Assembly: GCA_018771605.1 (NCBI GenBank)
Contig: CP076324.1
Span: forward strand, 1-64,000
Length of the DNA: 64,000 nt
Direction of reading: 5' to 3'
From: Aquificota bacterium
GTDB lineage: Bacteria; Aquificota; Aquificia; Aquificales; Aquificaceae
In this document: positions 6,827-15,437 of the stretch, piece after piece
Layout: the number at the start of each line of letters is the position of its first letter
Position numbering within the stretch: the stretch's first letter is position 1
The notes under the pieces: model-generated
Told to the model about the DNA's origin: nothing
The model's input: the letters and a program-made list of their open reading frames with translations, nothing else
The model's database searches: none
Made by a program: the position numbers and the translations under genes

Positions 6827-7367
6827 CCTTTAATACCCTATAAGTCTTGGAGGCTGGAAGGCCCATAACAGTGTAAAAGTCTCCTATTATCTTTTCTATA
6901 AACCTTGCTCCCATGCCTTGCACCGCATAGGCCCCCGCCTTGTCCATAGGCTCTTCACTGCTAACATACTCTTCTATTTCCTTTTCATCCATTTTTCTAA
7001 ACTTTACCCATGCTATATCATGAAAGCTTATCTTACCCTTGGGAGATATGACGCACACACCCGTTATGACCTTGTGCCACCTTCCAGAGAGGCTTCTTAG
7101 CATTTCCTTGGCTTCCTCCCTGTCCTTTGGCTTTCCAAGAACTCTTTTACCAAGGACCACTATGGTGTCTGCACCAAGAACGGTGGCAAACTTATAATCC
7201 TTCCAAACGGTGAAGGCCTTTTTGAAGGCAAGCCTTCTGGCAGTGAGAAGTGGATTACCCTCATGCCTTTCTTCCACATAGGAAGGTATAACAAGGAACT
7301 TAAAGCCAAGCATGCTAAGTATTTGAACTCTTCTTTTGGACTCAGAGGCAAGTATTAGCAGTCTCAT
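6813..7367 (-). CDS. maf: Maf-family nucleoside triphosphate pyrophosphatase
   Basis: A 184-residue cytoplasmic Maf/YceF/YhdE-type protein. The start ILASESKRR matches the LASxSPRR substrate motif with Pro replaced by Lys. GADTIVVL carries the conserved Asp, GKPKDREEAKEML follows, and DKAGAYAVQG is the C-terminal family signature. These enzymes hydrolyse non-canonical or canonical NTPs (dTTP, UTP and modified bases depending on subgroup), and some affect septum formation. The exact substrate cannot be read from sequence. Third in the mutL operon, 19 bp after hisF. Confidence 0.92.
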   Translation of the reverse strand: MRLLILASESKRRVQILSMLGFKFLVIPSYVEERHEGNPLLTARRLAFKKAFTVWKDYKFATVLGADTIVVLGKRVLGKPKDREEAKEMLRSLSGRWHKVITGVCVISPKGKISFHDIAWVKFRKMDEKEIEEYVSSEEPMDKAGAYAVQGMGARFIEKIIGDFYTVMGLPASKTYRVLKDVLD

Positions 7368-7386
7368 TTAACTAAATATTTTAAAC

Positions 7387-8142
7387 TTACATCCTTACCG
7401 TAATACCCCTTGAATATAGATAGGCTTTTAAAGCTGGGATCTCTATCTCCCTAAAGTGAAAGAGGGATGCGGCAAGGCAAGCGTCAGCCTTTCCAAAGGT
7501 AAAGGCTTCGTAAAAGTGTTCCATGCTCCCAGCTCCCCCGGAGGCTATGACGGGAATCCTAACGGCTTCTGCTATAGCCTTTGTTAGCTCTAAATCATAA
7601 CCAGATTTTGTCCCATCCTTATCCATAGAGGTAAGAAGGATTTCACCAGCTCCAAGGCTTTCTGCTTTTTTTGCCCATTCTATGGCATCAAGGCCAGTAG
7701 GAGTCCTTCCACCATGAATGTATACCTCCCATGAATCTCCTTTTCTTTTTGCATCTATGGCCACCACTATGCATTGAGAACCAAACCTTTTGGCACCTTC
7801 GTATATAAGCTCTGGGTTCTTAACGGCGGAGGTGTTTATGGATATCTTATCCGCACCAGCCTCAAGAAGTTTTCTCATATCCTCAAGGCTTGATATACCC
7901 CCACCTACGGTAAAGGGCATAAAGACTTCTTCCGCTACACGTCTTACCACCTCAAGGGTTGTCTTCCTTCCCTCTGCAGAGGCCGTAATGTCAAGAAAGA
8001 CAAGCTCGTCTGCTCCCTGTTCTTCGTAGACCTTTGCCACCTCTACAGGGTCTCCTGCATCCACCAAGTTTAAAAACCTTACACCCTTTACAACCCTTCC
8101 TCTATCCACGTCAAGGCAAGGTATTATCCTCTTTGCAAGCAT
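7387..8142 (-). CDS. hisF: Imidazole glycerol phosphate synthase, cyclase subunit
   Basis: A 251-residue (beta/alpha)8 barrel of normal length. Catalytic aspartates D11 ([13 protein letters not shown]) and D130 (VAIDAKRKG) are present, with phosphate-binding VGGGIS and [11 protein letters not shown]. With HisH it converts PRFAR and ammonia to imidazole glycerol phosphate and AICAR, joining histidine and purine synthesis. No other his genes are in the window, so the pathway is scattered. The start overlaps the mutL stop as TGATG, which implies translational coupling. Confidence 0.97.
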   Translation of the reverse strand: MLAKRIIPCLDVDRGRVVKGVRFLNLVDAGDPVEVAKVYEEQGADELVFLDITASAEGRKTTLEVVRRVAEEVFMPFTVGGGISSLEDMRKLLEAGADKISINTSAVKNPELIYEGAKRFGSQCIVVAIDAKRKGDSWEVYIHGGRTPTGLDAIEWAKKAESLGAGEILLTSMDKDGTKSGYDLELTKAIAEAVRIPVIASGGAGSMEHFYEAFTFGKADACLAASLFHFREIEIPALKAYLYSRGITVRM

Positions 8143-9416
8143 CAGTATTCCCTTCCAAGCTTTTTGTAAAGGTCGCCAAGGTATATTCTATGATATAAGG
8201 GTCTTCCATGAGGACATACCTCCTTGTTTTCAAAGCTAAGCCAACTTTTAATTAAATCTTTGGCCATCTTTTCATCAATCTTGTCCCCCGCTCTTATGGA
8301 TGCTTTGCAGGCTTTTTGTGCTGTCAAACCTCTAACCTCATAATTGTATCTTTCCGCCAAAAGGTGTTGGTCAAAAAAGTAAAGGTAGTCGCCATACTTT
8401 GCCACAATTAACGTGTTATCTATTATACCAATAAGCTCCGGCTCCAAGGCATATCCCTTGGTGCTTTGTTTAAGGCTTATACCAGTCCAGTTTCTATTCG
8501 GAAGAGTCCTTCCTATAAGCTCCTTTAGTTTACCTTCCCGTAGTATTTTTACTTCCGTCTTTTTCGGATGGATATTTACATCAAGAAGGTAAGGAGGTGT
8601 TTGAATATAACATACGCAGGCCTTCCACTTTCCAGTGGACCTTTTAATATATTCTGTAAGGCTCCTATTGCTGATCGGTCTATTGTTTACAAAAAGGAAA
8701 AGCCCTTTTGCTCCATCGGACAAAAACAGGTCAACTTTAAAGGGACCATCTTCTCCGCTTAGGTGTTCAAACCTTTCTTCAAAGACCTCTTCCACCCTAT
8801 CCTTTAGGTCCTTGACAGCTTTAAAATTAAAAACTTCTTTACCTTCTGCCTCAAGCCTAAAGGATACAGATGGATTGGCCAAGGCAAGTGCCTTAAAAAG
8901 GTTATAGATTCTTTTTCTTTCTACATCTTCCTTTTTCAAAAAGGCCCTCCTCAAAGGTAGATTGTAAAAAAGGTCATAAACCTCCGCATGCGTTCCTACA
9001 GGCATGCCCACTTCCCTTTCTGATACCACCTTTCCACCCTCCACCCTTATCTCCCTGCCTACCTCTTCTTGATAAAATCTGGACCTCAATATAAACCTAC
9101 TGACCAACGAAATGGCATGAAGCGCCTCACCCCTAAAGCCGTATGTGTTTATACTTTGCAAGTCTTCTAAGGATCGGATCTTACTTGTGGCACCACTTAG
9201 AATAGCTTTTTTTATATCCTCCGAAGGGATCCCAATACCGTTATCCCTTACGCCTATATACCTTTTTCCTCCTTTTACTATCTCCACTTCCACCTTGTTA
9301 GCCCTTGCATCAAGGGCATTTTCCATAAGCTCTTTTACACACTCTGCTGGGCCTTCTATCACCTCTCCAGATGCTATCCTACTTTTTACATCATCGGGAA
9401 GAAGGTTTATACGCAT
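8142..9416 (-). CDS. mutL: DNA mismatch repair protein MutL
   Basis: A compact 424-residue MutL. The GHKL ATPase has [10 protein letters not shown] (E32), DNGIG (58-62) and TYGFRGEAL, then the transducer domain. The short C-terminal domain has [12 protein letters not shown] (349-360), which fits the endonuclease motif DQHA(x2)E(x4)E apart from Ala to Leu, plus ACKASI (369-374) and CPHGRP (401-406). So it should be a nicking MutL of the MutH-less type. The linker is very short compared with ~600-residue homologues. First gene of its operon; ATG lies just after TATATT-like sequence, with 93 bp to the divergent gene at 9510. Confidence 0.93.
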   Translation of the reverse strand: MRINLLPDDVKSRIASGEVIEGPAECVKELMENALDARANKVEVEIVKGGKRYIGVRDNGIGIPSEDIKKAILSGATSKIRSLEDLQSINTYGFRGEALHAISLVSRFILRSRFYQEEVGREIRVEGGKVVSEREVGMPVGTHAEVYDLFYNLPLRRAFLKKEDVERKRIYNLFKALALANPSVSFRLEAEGKEVFNFKAVKDLKDRVEEVFEERFEHLSGEDGPFKVDLFLSDGAKGLFLFVNNRPISNRSLTEYIKRSTGKWKACVCYIQTPPYLLDVNIHPKKTEVKILREGKLKELIGRTLPNRNWTGISLKQSTKGYALEPELIGIIDNTLIVAKYGDYLYFFDQHLLAERYNYEVRGLTAQKACKASIRAGDKIDEKMAKDLIKSWLSFENKEVCPHGRPLYHRIYLGDLYKKLGREY

Positions 9417-9509
9417 AGGAATATAAGATACGCTTATTCATTTCTAAAATAAGTCTAATTGCTTCTTTAATTTCCATAGCTTAAGATTTACTTAAAGGAG
9501 GTAGGGAAA

Positions 9510-9977
9510 ATGATTAGATACCTGACCTATCTTTTTATCCTTTTAAGCCTTGCCTTTGCCCAAGAGGACAGCGTGCTTATCAAAACACCACTTACCAAAA
9601 AGCTAAAGGATTTTAACGTGAGCATTGGAATTGTTAGCATTGAAGAGTTAAAAAAGAGCTTTCCAAGAGCCTATGCACTATTGGAAAAGCACAACGGAAC
9701 ACCTCAAAGGTATGACACTCACCATCTTGCCGTAGCCATATGGAAGAAGGAAGGAGATAAGATAGTTTACCTGTCAAACTATAAGGTAGAGGCGGAGGTA
9801 AGGTCTCCCATATTGAGGGCTCAAAGAAGAGAGCTTCACAAGTATCCTCACCAGTACGGTGATAACTTTGGGGGATGGTTCCAGATGGGTGAAAGTGGTC
9901 TGTATTCTATCAACCTTTACATAAAGGATGACAGTGGAAAAACTTGGAAGGTAAACTTTGACTATATGCTTCAGTAA
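9510..9977 (+). CDS. Exported protein of unknown function
   Basis: 155 residues starting with a typical Sec signal peptide (YLTYLFILLSLAFA, likely cut before QED). The mature part is ~138 residues with a histidine pair in YDTHHLAVAIW, the stretch LHKYPHQYGDNFGGW and a beta-rich end. No cysteine remains in the mature protein. No family recognised; periplasmic or surface location is likely. A strong Shine-Dalgarno (AAAGGAGGT, 9494-9502) supports the start. First gene of a run with a lipoprotein, lgt and sppA. Confidence 0.75.
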   Translation: MIRYLTYLFILLSLAFAQEDSVLIKTPLTKKLKDFNVSIGIVSIEELKKSFPRAYALLEKHNGTPQRYDTHHLAVAIWKKEGDKIVYLSNYKVEAEVRSPILRAQRRELHKYPHQYGDNFGGWFQMGESGLYSINLYIKDDSGKTWKVNFDYMLQ

Positions 9978-9992
9978 GTTTATAATTGAAGC

Positions 9993-10550
9993 ATGGTTAG
10001 AAAAATAGCCTTTGGTGGGTTAGTTCTCTTCTTTTTGTCCGCCTGCGCTCCTACTGTATGTCCCGAGGGAGAAAGTATAAAGAAATCCTATTTAGAACAG
10101 TCCGCTCCCTCTTCTTACCAAGCCAGCCTTTCTCTAAGACAAGGCTTTTTGCGCATACCGGTGCAAGTTCAAAAGACGGAGGGTAAGTTTACCATAAGTG
10201 GGGAAGGTAGAGTTTTGGAGTTTAGCCTAAACAATCTGTGTTTGAGTGGTGTGTGCTTTGACCTTCCGATAAACCCAGATGGCCTTATCTTCGGCAAAGT
10301 AATAAGAGGTGATGAAAAGCTTAGCTGTGGGCTTTCCGGCGTTGCCTTTGAAAGGGATGATGGTGTGTATAAGACAAAGTATATATTCAAGGATGGGAAG
10401 TTAAGCCTTGTGGAATTCTACGATACAAAGAAAAACAGAACCTTAAAGCTCAATTACCTTGATTGGTCAAGGGAAGGCTATGCCAAGGCCATAAAGGTAG
10501 AGGGAGAAAGCTTTAGCCTTCTTCTTACGGTGGATAGTTTAAAATTTTAG
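9993..10550 (+). CDS. Outer-membrane-type lipoprotein, possibly LolB/DUF4292-like
   Basis: 185 residues; signal ends in lipobox LSAC (C18), so it is a lipid-anchored protein. The body is a series of amphipathic beta strands: [35 protein letters not shown], then a C-terminal stretch KLNYLDW and [11 protein letters not shown] ending [12 protein letters not shown]. That pattern resembles the half-barrel of LolB and DUF4292 lipoproteins, but the likeness is by eye only. Two extra cysteine pairs ([13 protein letters not shown]) are present. It lies 15 bp after the exported protein and 2 bp before lgt, the enzyme that would lipidate it. Confidence 0.7.
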   Translation: MVRKIAFGGLVLFFLSACAPTVCPEGESIKKSYLEQSAPSSYQASLSLRQGFLRIPVQVQKTEGKFTISGEGRVLEFSLNNLCLSGVCFDLPINPDGLIFGKVIRGDEKLSCGLSGVAFERDDGVYKTKYIFKDGKLSLVEFYDTKKNRTLKLNYLDWSREGYAKAIKVEGESFSLLLTVDSLKF

Positions 10551-10552
10551 CC

Positions 10553-11365
10553 ATGTATCCCATACTTATTGAAATATTCGGCATAAAGATATACACCTAT
10601 GGCGTGCTTGTGGCCCTTGGTGTCCTAATAGCCTACTGGCTCCTTCTTAGGCTTGCCAAAAGGGAAGGCCTAAACCCAAACCATGTGGAGAACACACTCC
10701 TCTTTGCTCTACTGCTTGGCATAGTGGGTGGAAGGCTATCTTATGTGATAGAGCATCCGGAACAGATAGAAGGCCTTATGGACGTGCTTAGTATATGGAA
10801 CGGTGGTATGGACTTTTTTGGTGGCCTTTTTGGTGGCATATTAGGCGCTCTCATAGGCATATTAAAATACAGACTACCCTTTTGGAAAACGGCGGACATG
10901 GCAGTGGTCGCATTGAGCATAGCCCACGCCATAGGAAGGCTCGGTTGCACCTCTGCAGGCTGTTGCTATGGGAAGCCCTTTCCTGTGGATGGCTCTACCT
11001 TGCCGGGCATTCACTTTACAGACAAATTTCCCTTCTTTTATGTGGTCTTTCCACCCGGTGCGGTAGCACCACCTTACATGCCCCTATACCCTACCCAGCT
11101 TATGGAGTTTATAGGCCTGCTTTTGATCTTTATACTTCTCCTATTGGCCTACAGGAAAAAGCCCTTTGACGGCTTTGTATTTGCCTTTTATACCCTTTTG
11201 TATGGCTCACTTAGGTTTTTCCTTGAGTTTTTCAGAGGTGTCACACCTCCCATTCCCGGCATAGGCCTAACATGGAACCAGTTGGTGGCCCTTGGTATGA
11301 TAATCTTCTCTGTAGTTCTTGCACTGTGGCTCTTTAAAGGTAAAAAGCATGAAAAAGTGGCTTAA
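10553..11365 (+). CDS. lgt: Prolipoprotein diacylglyceryl transferase
   Basis: A 270-residue polytopic inner-membrane protein. Family marks: [15 protein letters not shown], the Lgt segment [27 protein letters not shown] and [15 protein letters not shown], and the late RFFLEFFRG. It transfers diacylglyceryl from phosphatidylglycerol to the lipobox cysteine of prolipoproteins. The start is set by the family N-terminus, 2 bp after the lipoprotein stop. The sppA start lies inside its last 17 bases. Confidence 0.95.
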   Translation: MYPILIEIFGIKIYTYGVLVALGVLIAYWLLLRLAKREGLNPNHVENTLLFALLLGIVGGRLSYVIEHPEQIEGLMDVLSIWNGGMDFFGGLFGGILGALIGILKYRLPFWKTADMAVVALSIAHAIGRLGCTSAGCCYGKPFPVDGSTLPGIHFTDKFPFFYVVFPPGAVAPPYMPLYPTQLMEFIGLLLIFILLLLAYRKKPFDGFVFAFYTLLYGSLRFFLEFFRGVTPPIPGIGLTWNQLVALGMIIFSVVLALWLFKGKKHEKVA

Positions 11366-12194
11366 AAGGCTTTTTATCTTTGTAATAATATTAATGGTGC
11401 TTGGCTTTTTGAGTTCGGTTTTGTCAAGGCTTCCAGTTGGAGAACGGGTAGCAGTCATAAAGGTAAAGGGTGCCATAATAGAGCCGGATAAGATAGTGGA
11501 GAAGATTCAAAAGGTAAAAGAGGATGAAAGCGTTAAGGCCTTGGTGCTTAGGATAGATAGCCCTGGTGGGTCGGTAGGTGCCTCTCAGGAGATATACAGG
11601 GCCCTTGAGGACTTTAAAACTTCTGGAAAGCCCCTTGTGGTTTCTATGGGTAATGTGTGCGCCTCTGGGGGTTATTACATATCGGCGCCCGCGGATGTTA
11701 TCTTTGCCAACCCTGGCACCATTACAGGAAGCATAGGCGTCATAGTCCAGCACACAGAGCTAAAGGTCCTTCTTGAAAGGCTTGGTATAAAGACCACGGC
11801 CATAAAGACGGGCAAGTTTAAAGATACCCTATCACCTTTTAGAGAACTAACGGAAGAAGAAAAGGTTTATCTTCAGAACACCATACAGGATGCCTACAAC
11901 CAATTCCTACAAGCCATTTTAAAGTACAGGTCTAAAAAGATATCGGAAGAGAAGCTAAGAGAGATAGCCGACGGTAGAGTCTTTACGGGAAGGGTGGCAA
12001 AGGAGCTTGGCCTTGTGGATGAGCTTGGAAACCTTCAGGATGCTATAAAGAGGGCAAAGGAGCTGGCAGGCGTGCCAAAGGCAAGGGTCTTTTACATGGA
12101 GGAAAGAAGAGGCCTATTAAGAAGGCTTATGGAGGAAGACCTTCAGGGCTTTGGATTGGACTATCCTCTTATGCTTTATTACATTATGAAGTAA
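11349..12194 (+). CDS. sppA: Signal peptide peptidase SppA (short type)
   Basis: 281 residues from ATG 11349; an in-frame ATG at 11319 is upstream, but the family begins at the basic/hydrophobic anchor ([18 protein letters not shown]). One N-terminal membrane anchor is followed by a single ClpP-like domain: [12 protein letters not shown], the Ser nucleophile S106 in [17 protein letters not shown], and the Lys general base in the KTGKFKD stretch (153-159). It degrades cleaved signal peptides at the membrane. Its linkage to lgt and two exported proteins fits envelope protein maturation. Convergent overlap of 11 bp with the MEMO gene. Confidence 0.92.
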   Translation: MKKWLKRLFIFVIILMVLGFLSSVLSRLPVGERVAVIKVKGAIIEPDKIVEKIQKVKEDESVKALVLRIDSPGGSVGASQEIYRALEDFKTSGKPLVVSMGNVCASGGYYISAPADVIFANPGTITGSIGVIVQHTELKVLLERLGIKTTAIKTGKFKDTLSPFRELTEEEKVYLQNTIQDAYNQFLQAILKYRSKKISEEKLREIADGRVFTGRVAKELGLVDELGNLQDAIKRAKELAGVPKARVFYMEERRGLLRRLMEEDLQGFGLDYPLMLYYIMK

Positions 12195-12951
12195 AAACAT
12201 AACCACCATAACCTACTACCCTTTTATCGTCCCCGCATGTCTCCGCAGATGTCTTATAGTCTACAAGTTTGGCCTTTAGGCCCTTTTCCTTGACGTAGAG
12301 CAAGGCACCTTCAATCCCTATCTTTCCACAGGCTTCACATCCTTTTTTAAGCTCCTCCTTTCCTTCAAGGATCCACCTGTGGCAATAGGCATCTATCCTT
12401 CTTGCAGTCTCATCGGCGTAGTAGTGGCTAAGGTCTGAGCTTATGACAAAGAGGGTGTTCTCATCACAGAGGGTATCCAAAAGTTCTTTTAACCTTTTTG
12501 CCTCAACCCTGCCGTAGACCACAGGCACAAGCAAAAAATCCTTTAGAGTTCTTTGGAGGAATGGAAGTTGGACCTCAAGGGAGTGTTCATACAGGTGTGG
12601 CATGTCCCAAAAGGCTTCTTCTGGAAAGTCCTTTAAGGCAAGATGGTCCACTTCTACCCTTCCAAGGGGAGTTTCAAAGGCATGAAAGCTTCCAAAGGAA
12701 TAGCCGTTAAAATCCACAAAGTGAGAAGGTCCCACAAGGACTACCCTTTTATAACTCCTGTTTTTCAAAAGGGCATAGACCTTGCCCGCCACAATCCCAG
12801 AACACTCATAGCCCGCATGAGGCACAATGAGGCCTCTAAGGCTTCCCTCTACCTCCACCTTTTCATCCATCAGCCTGTCCACATACTCCTCAAGCCTTTT
12901 TCTATCAGAAGGATAAAAGTAGCCTGCCACTGCTGGTTTTCTTACCCTCAT
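12184..12951 (-). CDS. amrB: MEMO1 family protein (AmmeMemoRadiSam system protein B)
   Basis: A 255-residue MEMO/LigB-like protein. Visible motifs: RKPAVAGYFYP at the N-terminus, VPHAGYECSG, VGPSHF, the long EHSLEVQLPFLQ helix start, and SSDLSHYY. These supply the His and Asp residues of the putative metal site of the family. Prokaryotic MEMO proteins occur with a radical-SAM enzyme and AMMECR1; the reaction is not established. Here the radical-SAM gene starts 18 bp away on the other strand; AMMECR1 is not in the window. Confidence 0.9.
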   Translation of the reverse strand: MRVRKPAVAGYFYPSDRKRLEEYVDRLMDEKVEVEGSLRGLIVPHAGYECSGIVAGKVYALLKNRSYKRVVLVGPSHFVDFNGYSFGSFHAFETPLGRVEVDHLALKDFPEEAFWDMPHLYEHSLEVQLPFLQRTLKDFLLVPVVYGRVEAKRLKELLDTLCDENTLFVISSDLSHYYADETARRIDAYCHRWILEGKEELKKGCEACGKIGIEGALLYVKEKGLKAKLVDYKTSAETCGDDKRVVGYGGYVFTS

Positions 12952-12954
12952 AGC

Positions 12955-12960
12955 TATAAA
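12955..12960 (+). promoter_or_regulatory. -10 box of the radical-SAM gene (leaderless)
   Basis: TATAAA followed by 9 nt and then ATG 12970. The whole gap between the divergent MEMO and radical-SAM starts is 18 bp, so any -35 lies inside the MEMO coding region. Confidence 0.45.
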
Positions 12961-12969
12961 TTTAACCCT

Positions 12970-13980
12970 ATGGAAGCCTTGGCTTGGCTAAGCGAAGAAA
13001 AGGAGGAAAAGGTCCTATGTAAGGCCTGCAGTCAGAGGTGTGTTTTGGGTGAGGGTGAGTATGGGAAGTGTGGTGTGAGGGTAAACAGGGGAGGAAAGCT
13101 TTACCTTACCGTATATGGCCTTGTTTCCGCCATAAACATAGACCCCATAGAGAAAAAGCCCCTCTATCACTTCCTTCCTGGCACCTATAGTCTCTCTATT
13201 GGCACGGTGGGTTGCAACTTCTCCTGCCAGTTTTGTCAAAACTGGGAGATCTCCCAATATCCTCAGAATAATAACTATAAAGTCTTTGGAGAGCCTATAA
13301 GCCCTCAGGAGCTTGTAAGACTGGCCCAGCTTTACAAAACACCCTCCATCTCTTACACCTACAATGAGCCTATCATATTCTTTGAGTTTGCCTTTGATGT
13401 GATGAAGCTTGCAAAGGAGAATGGCATAAGAAATGTCTTTGTAACCAGCGGTTATGAGACAGAAGAGGCCATAGACATAGCCCTTCCATACCTTGACGCC
13501 ATGAACATAGACCTAAAATCCTTTTCCGATGAGTTTTATAGAAAGGTGTGCGGAGCAAGGCTAAAGCCTGTATTGAAGATCATTGAGTATGCTTTCAAAA
13601 AAGGCATATGGATAGAGATAACCACACTTCTCATACCGGGCTATAACGACTCTGAGGAGGAAATAAAGGAAATAGCCCGATTTATAGCAAGCCTATCAAG
13701 GGATATACCATGGCACATATCCCGCTTCTTCCCAGCCTATAAGATGGCAGACCTTATGCCCACACCCATAGAAAAGCTAAAAAGGGCCTATGAGATAGGA
13801 AGGGAAGAGGGCCTAAACTTTGTCTATGTGGGCAACTACTGGCAAGAGGACCTTGAATCTACCTACTGTCCAAACTGTGGTAAAAAGGTGATAGAGAGAA
13901 TAGGCTACAGGACAAAGAACCACCTTAAAGAAGGCTCGTGTCCCCACTGTGGCTATAGGTTGCCCGGTGTGTGGGTATGA
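12970..13980 (+). CDS. amrS: AmmeMemoRadiSam system radical SAM enzyme
   Basis: 336 residues. The N-terminal cysteine cluster (C17, C20, C24, C34: VLCKACSQRC, YGKCGVR) precedes the radical SAM motif CNFSCQFC (C82, C86, C89). This order is typical of the PflA-like AmrS family. SYTYNEPIIFFEF and NIDLKSFSDEFY are also characteristic. A C-terminal rubredoxin-like pair, CPNCG and CPHCG, follows. It would bind a 4Fe-4S cluster and S-adenosylmethionine; the substrate is unknown. A longer frame begins at 12643, but that extension lies antisense to MEMO. The start follows a -10 box by 9 nt. The stop lies 1 bp from the 3' end of the tRNA. Confidence 0.9.
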   Translation: MEALAWLSEEKEEKVLCKACSQRCVLGEGEYGKCGVRVNRGGKLYLTVYGLVSAINIDPIEKKPLYHFLPGTYSLSIGTVGCNFSCQFCQNWEISQYPQNNNYKVFGEPISPQELVRLAQLYKTPSISYTYNEPIIFFEFAFDVMKLAKENGIRNVFVTSGYETEEAIDIALPYLDAMNIDLKSFSDEFYRKVCGARLKPVLKIIEYAFKKGIWIEITTLLIPGYNDSEEEIKEIARFIASLSRDIPWHISRFFPAYKMADLMPTPIEKLKRAYEIGREEGLNFVYVGNYWQEDLESTYCPNCGKKVIERIGYRTKNHLKEGSCPHCGYRLPGVWV

Positions 13981-13981
13981 T

Positions 13982-14055
13982 CGTGTCCGGGGGGACTCGA
14001 ACCCCCGACCTTGGGTTCCGGAGACCCACGCTCTATCCAGCTGAGCTACGGACAC
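13982..14055 (-). tRNA. tRNA-Arg (anticodon CCG)
   Basis: A 74-nt cloverleaf on the minus strand. Acceptor GTGTCCG/CGGACAC pairs fully. The D arm is GCTC-AGCTGGATA-GAGC, the anticodon stem is TGGGT/ACCCA with loop CTCCGGA (anticodon CCG), and the T arm is GGGGG-TTCGAGT-CCCCC. The discriminator is G. CCA is not encoded and must be added. It decodes CGG. It is divergent from murC, with 23 bp between them. Confidence 0.96.
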
Positions 14056-14078
14056 TGCCAAAGTATATAATATACCCA
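14056..14078. promoter_or_regulatory. Compact divergent promoter: tRNA-Arg / murC
   Basis: The 23-bp gap contains TATAAT for murC (14066-14071), 7 nt before its ATG, with no Shine-Dalgarno, and TATACT-like sequence on the minus strand at the right distance for the tRNA 5' end. The -35 of murC must lie inside the tRNA gene and vice versa. murC is therefore probably translated from a leaderless mRNA. Confidence 0.55.
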
Positions 14079-15437
14079 ATGTTCAGGGAAAGGGTCAGGA
14101 GCTTCCACTTTGTGGGTATAGGTGGCATAGGCATGAGCGGTATAGCCCAAATACTCCTTGATATGGGCTATGAGGTCTCCGGTTCGGACATAAGAGAAAA
14201 CAAAAACATTGAGCTTTTGAGAAAAAAAGGTGCAAAGGTCTTTATAGGGCATAAGGAAGAGAACGTGATGGGTGCGCAGGTTTTGGTCTATTCTTCCGCC
14301 GTCTCGGAGGATAACCCAGAGGTAAAAAAGGCAAAGGAGCTTGGCATACCTGTAATACCGAGGGGAGAGATGCTTGCAGAACTTTTTAGGCTTGGTGAGG
14401 GCATAGCCGTATGCGGGTCCCATGGGAAGACCACAACCACCTCCATGATAGCCCATGTGTTCCATTGGGCTGGTTATGACCCTACCGTTCTTATAGGCGG
14501 TGTGCTTCAAAGCCTTGGCTCCAACGCCAAGCTGGGCAAAGATAAGCTAATTATCTCTGAAGCAGATGAGAGCGATGGTAGCTTTCTAAAGCTTTTGCCC
14601 ACGGTGGCCGTCATAACCAACATAGATAAAGAACACATAGGCTTTTATAGGGACCTTGAGGACATAAAGGAAGCCTTTTTGAAGTTTGCCAACGCAGTCC
14701 CCTTTTATGGCTTTGTGGTCCTAAACATGGATGACCCAAGCTGTAGAGAGATTGCCCAAAGGACCCACAGGAGGGTTATAGGTTATGGCATAGAAAGAGA
14801 AACAAATGTAGCTGCAAAAAGCCTTAGGCTCTTGGATGGCAGGTATATCTTTGAAGTTTGGCATGAGGGAAAGTCCTTAGGAGAAGTGCATCTTGGCGTG
14901 CCGGGAAGGCACAATGTATACAATGCTCTTGCTTGCATTGGTGTTTGCCTTGAAGCAAATATAGATTTTAAGAGCATAAAGGGGGCCCTTGAAAGCTTTA
15001 AGAATGCAGAAAGGAGGCTTGAACTAAAGGGCTACTTCAAAGGAATTCCCGTTTACGATGACTACGGACATCATCCAACGGAGATAAGGGCTGTTTTGAA
15101 AGCCATTAAAGAAATGTACCCAGATAAAAATATCCTTCTCGTATTCCAACCGCATAGGTATTCTAGGACCTATCATCTTTTTGAGGACTTTGTGGACGTA
15201 CTAAGGGAAGCGGACCAATGCCTTCTTACTGATATATACCCGGCGGGCGAAGAGAATATCTATGATATAAAAGCTGAAGACCTTGCTCAAAAAGCAGGCT
15301 GTGCCTATTTACCTACAAAGGAAGAACTCTTTGAAGCAATAGAAGAAATAGCTTCTGAAGATAAGGTAGTTCTATTTATGGGTGCTGGGAGTATTTCCAA
15401 ATGGTGTGAGGAGTTTTTAGCTTTAAAGAGAGTATGA
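14079..15437 (+). CDS. murC: UDP-N-acetylmuramate--L-alanine ligase
   Basis: 452 residues from ATG 14079 (an upstream in-frame start at 13971 would read through the tRNA). The N-terminus HFVGIGGIGMSGIAQIL is the UDP-binding Rossmann motif. The ATP loop is CGSHGKTTT, followed by ISEADESDGSFL, DKEHIGFY and the ligase C-terminal motif YDDYGHHPTE and FQPHRYSRT. It adds L-alanine to UDP-MurNAc in the first amino-acid step of peptidoglycan synthesis. Its stop overlaps the recJ start as ATGA. Confidence 0.96.
   Translation: MFRERVRSFHFVGIGGIGMSGIAQILLDMGYEVSGSDIRENKNIELLRKKGAKVFIGHKEENVMGAQVLVYSSAVSEDNPEVKKAKELGIPVIPRGEMLAELFRLGEGIAVCGSHGKTTTTSMIAHVFHWAGYDPTVLIGGVLQSLGSNAKLGKDKLIISEADESDGSFLKLLPTVAVITNIDKEHIGFYRDLEDIKEAFLKFANAVPFYGFVVLNMDDPSCREIAQRTHRRVIGYGIERETNVAAKSLRLLDGRYIFEVWHEGKSLGEVHLGVPGRHNVYNALACIGVCLEANIDFKSIKGALESFKNAERRLELKGYFKGIPVYDDYGHHPTEIRAVLKAIKEMYPDKNILLVFQPHRYSRTYHLFEDFVDVLREADQCLLTDIYPAGEENIYDIKAEDLAQKAGCAYLPTKEELFEAIEEIASEDKVVLFMGAGSISKWCEEFLALKRV

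Noticed and set aside
11319-11348. Upstream ATG of sppA
   Set aside because: Lies deeper in lgt and adds residues not in the family; the basic/hydrophobic anchor begins at 11349.
12643-12969. Upstream extension of the radical-SAM frame to an ATG at 12643
   Set aside because: The extra residues are antisense to conserved MEMO sequence; the family starts at 12970.
13971-14078. Upstream extension of murC to 13971
   Set aside because: It would read through the tRNA-Arg gene; MurC homology begins at 14079.
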